This document shows positions 60,961 to 64,000 of a stretch of 64,000 nt of DNA, one piece after another. The position numbers and the translations under genes were made by a program. The stretch's first letter is position 1; each line of letters opens with the position of its first letter. The notes under the pieces were generated by a model, which saw nothing but the letters and a program-made list of their open reading frames with translations, was not told where the DNA came from and did not search any database. The DNA comes from Streptomyces sp. NRRL S-31 (GTDB taxonomy: Bacteria > Actinomycetota > Actinomycetes > Streptomycetales > Streptomycetaceae): NCBI RefSeq assembly GCF_000718775.1, contig NZ_JOCB01000052.1, forward strand, positions 4,579-68,578, in the 5' to 3' direction.

Positions 60961-61018
60961 ACCGGATACGGCGAGGGCGCCCCCCCCCACAAGGGAGGGC
61001 GCCCTCGCCGTATCCGGT
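60961..61018. terminator. Bidirectional terminator
   Basis: Perfect 22-bp stem (60961-60982 with 60997-61018, 14-nt loop) between the convergent response regulator and ABC binding-protein genes. Confidence 0.9.
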
Positions 61019-61030
61019 CGTCGAGCGGCG

Positions 61031-62635
61031 TCAGCCGCTCACACCGCGGCCCAGCTCCCACAGCTGGAGCACGGAGGAGGAGTTGATGGCGTAGGCCACG
61101 CCCGTGATGTCTCCCCGCGCGGCGACGTACTGCTTGCCCTGCCACAGCGGCAGGATCGGCACGTCGTCGGCGACGATGTCCTGCATCTCGGTCAGGCTCT
61201 TGGACGCGCCGAGCCGGTCGGCCTCACGGCGGGACTCCGGGATCAGCGAGCGCTGGACGGTGCCGTTGTTGTACGGCAGGCCGAGGATGTTCTCCTTGTC
61301 GAGGAAGGGCGCGAGGAAGTTGTCGGCGTCCGGGAAGTCGGGGAACCAGCCCATGCCGAAGACGTCGTACTCGCCCTTCTGCTCGGCGGGCCGGAAGGTC
61401 ACCCAGGGGTGGCCCTGGATGGAGGCGTCGAACAGACCGCTGTCGTTGAGCTGCTTGCGCAGGACCTCGAACTCCTGCTTGGTGGCCGAGCCGTAGTGGT
61501 CGGCGGTGTAGTGCAGGGTCAGCTTCACCGGGGTGGTGATGCCGGCCTTGGCGAGCAGCGACTTGGCCTTGTCGACGCTGGGGTTGCCGTACTTGTTGAA
61601 GAACGAGTTGGAGTGGCCGGTGACCGTGGCGGGGACCAGCGAGTACAGCGGCTCGGCCTGGGTGCCGTAGACCTTGGAGACCAGCTCGCCGCGGTCGATG
61701 ATCTGGGCCATGGCCTGGCGTACGGCCTTGGACTTGACGCTGGGGGCGTTGGTGTTGAAGGCCAGGTAGCGGATTTCCAGGCCCGGCATGTCGACCAGGT
61801 CGACGTTGTCGTCGGTGCCCGCGTCCAGCTTCTGGATCTGCGCGGGCGACATGGTCCGGGTCATCACGTCGATGTCGCCCTTGTCGATCGCCGCGCCCAT
61901 GGCATCGGCGTCGGCGAAGGTGCGCATCTCGACCTTGTCGTTGTTCACCGTTAGGCTGCCCTTGTACAGGGGGTTCTTGGTGAAGGTGACACTGACGAGC
62001 GAGTTGTCCTTGACGTTCGCCTTGAAGGTGTAGGGACCGGAACCGTCGACCTGGAAGCCGTCGCGCACCTTGCCCTTGGCGTAGTCCGAGGGGTCGAGGA
62101 TGCCCGCCACCGGGGTGGACAGCTTGTACGGGAAGGTGGCGTCGGCCGTCTTGAGATGGAAGACGACCTCCCGGTCGCCCTGCGTCTCGATGGTGTCGAT
62201 GGTGTTCAGCAGGGTGGCGACACCCGTGTCGGCCTTGATGTCCAGGGCACGCTCGATGGAGTACTTGACGTCCGCCGCCGTGACCTTGTCACCGTTGGCG
62301 AACTTGAGGCCCTCGCGCAGCTTGCAGGCGTAGCGCTCACTGCCACTGTCGGTGAACCCGCAGCTCTCGGCGGCCTCCGGCACCGGGCTGCCCTCGCCCT
62401 TGGGCACCACCATCAGGGTCTGCACCGTCGGGCGGAGAAGGTTCCAGGCGTTGGTGTCGTAGGTGTAGGCCGGATCGAGGGGCGCCGGGGCCTCCTTGGT
62501 GGCCGTGAACTGGTCCGTGGTCCCGACGACGATGGCGTCACCGCTCTTGCTCCCGCTGTCGGATCCGCCGCACGCGGCGAGAACCGGGGTGAGCAGGCCG
62601 GCCACCGCCGGCAGCACCAAAGTCTTGCGGTTCAT
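61031..62635 (-). CDS. Peptide ABC transporter substrate-binding lipoprotein
   Basis: A 534-aa family-5 extracellular binding protein (OppA/DppA type). Signal peptide with lipobox LAAC (about residue 22), then the SBP_bac_5 fold (DPAYTYDTNAWNLL..., DGSGPYTFKA, YLAFNTNAPSVKSKAVRQAM in parts). It captures peptides or similar solutes. No permease or ATPase gene is adjacent, so it is an orphan or works with a distant transporter. ATG 62635; GGAG lies about 10 nt upstream. Confidence 0.93.
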   Translation of the reverse strand: MNRKTLVLPAVAGLLTPVLAACGGSDSGSKSGDAIVVGTTDQFTATKEAPAPLDPAYTYDTNAWNLLRPTVQTLMVVPKGEGSPVPEAAESCGFTDSGSERYACKLREGLKFANGDKVTAADVKYSIERALDIKADTGVATLLNTIDTIETQGDREVVFHLKTADATFPYKLSTPVAGILDPSDYAKGKVRDGFQVDGSGPYTFKANVKDNSLVSVTFTKNPLYKGSLTVNNDKVEMRTFADADAMGAAIDKGDIDVMTRTMSPAQIQKLDAGTDDNVDLVDMPGLEIRYLAFNTNAPSVKSKAVRQAMAQIIDRGELVSKVYGTQAEPLYSLVPATVTGHSNSFFNKYGNPSVDKAKSLLAKAGITTPVKLTLHYTADHYGSATKQEFEVLRKQLNDSGLFDASIQGHPWVTFRPAEQKGEYDVFGMGWFPDFPDADNFLAPFLDKENILGLPYNNGTVQRSLIPESRREADRLGASKSLTEMQDIVADDVPILPLWQGKQYVAARGDITGVAYAINSSSVLQLWELGRGVSG

Positions 62636-63067
62636 GCGGGAGTTTCTCCAGAGCTGTTCGGGTCCCTGTATCCAACGTGCATGGGTGGCGAGTCGGATCA
62701 CGGGGGTTCTCGGCGATGTTCTCGCGATGAGATTAGTCCGCACCCGCACGGGGGCTCACAGCCGCGCGAGTTGACCCCCCATCACGCAGTGGAACCGGGC
62801 GCGGACAGACCGAAAACCCGACAGCGGCAGGATTAGTGCAGCTTCCCATCAATCAGGACACAAGGTTCCGGCGAAACGAGCCACTCCGAGACGGTCAGCA
62901 CAGCCGGCCACCATTGTCGAGCCCCATGACAGTGGGGAACGTCACATTCGTACTGTGTGGCCGGTCAGCCCAATAGGCCGGGCGGCCGCCCCGGAATTCC
63001 CCCCCGGTGTACTTCCCCCGCAAATATGTCCAGCGCGGCCAATGCGGCTCCCACGCTGGGTGAACGA
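62636..63067. other. Intergenic region upstream of the peptide-binding gene
   Basis: 432 bp, noticeably more AT-rich than the rest. It contains two copies of ACTAATC on the minus strand (about 62738-62731 and 62840-62833), about 100 bp apart, which may be promoter or regulator sites. Only very short frames are found; I call no gene. Confidence 0.45.
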
Positions 63068-63769
63068 CTAGCGCATTTCCGTCATCAGACCCCGCAGAAA
63101 TGCCAGGTCGACCTCTTCCAGGGAGGAGACGACGGTGCGTCCCGCGGCCGGGCCGATGGGCGCGACGGAGGGAACGGCGATCACCCGGCAGCCCGCGGCC
63201 TCGGCCGCGGCGACCCCGGTCGCGGTGTCCTCGATGACCGCGCATCGGGACGGCCGGGCGTCGAGTCCGGCGGCGGCCAGCAGGTAGGGGTCCGGGAAGG
63301 GCTTGGTGCGGGAGACCTCGTCGCCGGCGATCGAGAGGGCGAAGTGGTGCGGACCGAGCACGGTCAGGACACGGTCGATGATGCGCCGGTGGGAGGCGGA
63401 GACGAGGGCGGTGGGGATCTCGTACTCGGACAGCTCGGCGAGCAGCCGGGCGGCGCCCGGCATCAGCGGCAGGGTCCGGCCGATGCGGTCCTCGAAGCCC
63501 TCGTTGAGCAGCACGGTGAGTTCCGCGAGGGTGATGTCGGCGCCGGTCGCCTCGATGAGGAAGCCGGCGCTGCGGGTCATGGGGCCGCCGACGACGACGT
63601 GGCGCCAGGTCTCGTCCAGGACGTGTCCGAGGGAGGCGAACACCTCCGTCTCGACGTCCCACCAGAACCCTTCGGTGTCCACCAGGGTGCCGTCCATGTC
63701 CAGGAGCACCGCCTGGAGGGCGGAGTCTTCGGCCGTACGGGTTTCCGGCGCGGGGACCGTGCTGGTCAT
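63068..63769 (-). CDS. HAD-family hydrolase (phosphoglycolate phosphatase-like)
   Basis: A 233-aa haloacid dehalogenase-type phosphatase, subfamily I with a helical cap. Motif I DMDGTLVD (Asp24 nucleophile, Asp26), motif II TALVSAS, motif III lysine in SRTKPFPDPY and motif IV VIEDTATGV. Likely a small sugar-phosphate or phosphonate-type substrate. ATG 63769 follows AAGGAGG at 8 nt; ATG 63778 is less well placed. Confidence 0.92.
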   Translation of the reverse strand: MTSTVPAPETRTAEDSALQAVLLDMDGTLVDTEGFWWDVETEVFASLGHVLDETWRHVVVGGPMTRSAGFLIEATGADITLAELTVLLNEGFEDRIGRTLPLMPGAARLLAELSEYEIPTALVSASHRRIIDRVLTVLGPHHFALSIAGDEVSRTKPFPDPYLLAAAGLDARPSRCAVIEDTATGVAAAEAAGCRVIAVPSVAPIGPAAGRTVVSSLEEVDLAFLRGLMTEMR

Positions 63770-63794
63770 CCGGCGCACCTCCTTGAGGGACGAC

Positions 63795-63826
63795 CAGGCC
63801 GGCTCCCCGGCTGGGGAACCGGCCTG
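63795..63826 (-). terminator. Terminator after metH
   Basis: 14-bp stem with one mismatch (63795-63808 with 63813-63826, 4-nt loop), 56 nt past the metH stop codon. Confidence 0.65.
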
Positions 63827-63881
63827 CGGTGGACCGACCAGTGTACGACTTATCCGATCAGCGCGCCGTGTGGGACACGCT

Positions 63882-64000
63882 TCATCGTGCGTTGAAGTAC
63901 TTGGCTTCGGGGTGGTGGATCACGATGGCGTCGGTGGACTGTTCGGGGTGGAGCTGGAACTCCTCGGAGAGGTGGACACCGATCCGCTCCGGTTGGAGCA
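63882..64000 (-). CDS. metH: Methionine synthase MetH, C-terminal end (partial)
   Basis: The last 38 residues of a protein extending beyond the window. The sequence (PERIGVHLSEEFQLHPEQ, then STDAIVIHHPEAKYFNAR) matches the end of cobalamin-dependent methionine synthase, the AdoMet-activation domain. MetH transfers methyl from 5-methyltetrahydrofolate to homocysteine. Position matches SCO1657 as I recall. Confidence 0.85.
   Translation of the reverse strand, partial: LQPERIGVHLSEEFQLHPEQSTDAIVIHHPEAKYFNAR

Noticed and set aside
1..64000. CRISPR arrays, tRNA or rRNA genes, IS elements, attachment sites, biosynthetic clusters
   Set aside because: Looked for; no direct-repeat arrays, cloverleaf-like segments, transposase motifs or PKS/NRPS genes were seen.

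Overview
This 64 kb window is chromosomal core DNA of a Streptomyces or very close relative. The evidence is very high G+C, GTG starts, many leaderless promoters, a conservon (sensor kinase, roadblock, DUF742, GTPase, P450), the complete Pup-proteasome locus, a Tat operon next to pafBC, and gene order that I recall from memory as matching roughly SCO1593-SCO1657 of S. coelicolor. Codon use and G+C are uniform. I see no integrase, IS element, phage, CRISPR array, tRNA/rRNA gene or biosynthetic cluster.

Layout. (1) 1-8 kb: translation genes, all on the minus strand: pheS-pheT, an OhkA-type orphan histidine kinase, a TrmH-type RNA methylase, and infC-rpmI-rplT behind an attenuator-like leader with a probable AUC start codon. 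(2) 8-14 kb: DUF1844 and SseB proteins, a mycosin-like protease, and a membrane protein with a very long Pro/Ala repeat region whose frame is broken by an 8-bp tandem duplication. (3) 14-21 kb: a PLP-dependent amino-acid racemase/aldolase-type enzyme, then a gamma-glutamylation amine (ethanolamine/polyamine) catabolism cluster: glnA4-like synthetase, aldehyde dehydrogenase, SDR, FadR-type regulator and PuuD-type hydrolase. (4) 21-31 kb: LysR with a TDT exporter, a metal receptor with an XRE-cupin regulator, a fused OpuA glycine-betaine importer, a 5'-3' exonuclease, an iron-boxed siderophore-interacting protein, a GNAT and an RluA-type pseudouridine synthase. (5) 31-36 kb: a conservon (rarABCDE/cvn9 type) whose P450 lacks the ExxR motif. 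(6) 36-45 kb: HelY helicase, tatAC, pafBC and two FKBP isomerases. (7) 45-55 kb: pafA, an MFS/LacI pair, prcA, prcB, a decayed endonuclease VII relic, pup, dop and arc. (8) 55-64 kb: ferredoxin, TrmI, an M50 protease, a RecB-like nuclease, a response regulator, a peptide-binding lipoprotein, a HAD phosphatase and the end of metH.

The most interesting new signal is regulatory. Three nucleic-acid genes scattered over 32 kb (helY, the 5'-3' exonuclease and the RecB-like nuclease) each carry a TTGTCRGTG-N8-TANNNT promoter, or a one- or two-base variant of it. This is the RecA-independent DNA-damage motif that PafBC recognises, and pafBC itself is in the window. Together they look like a small local DNA-damage regulon. 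The other strong observation is the 8-bp duplication that splits an otherwise 987-residue membrane protein.
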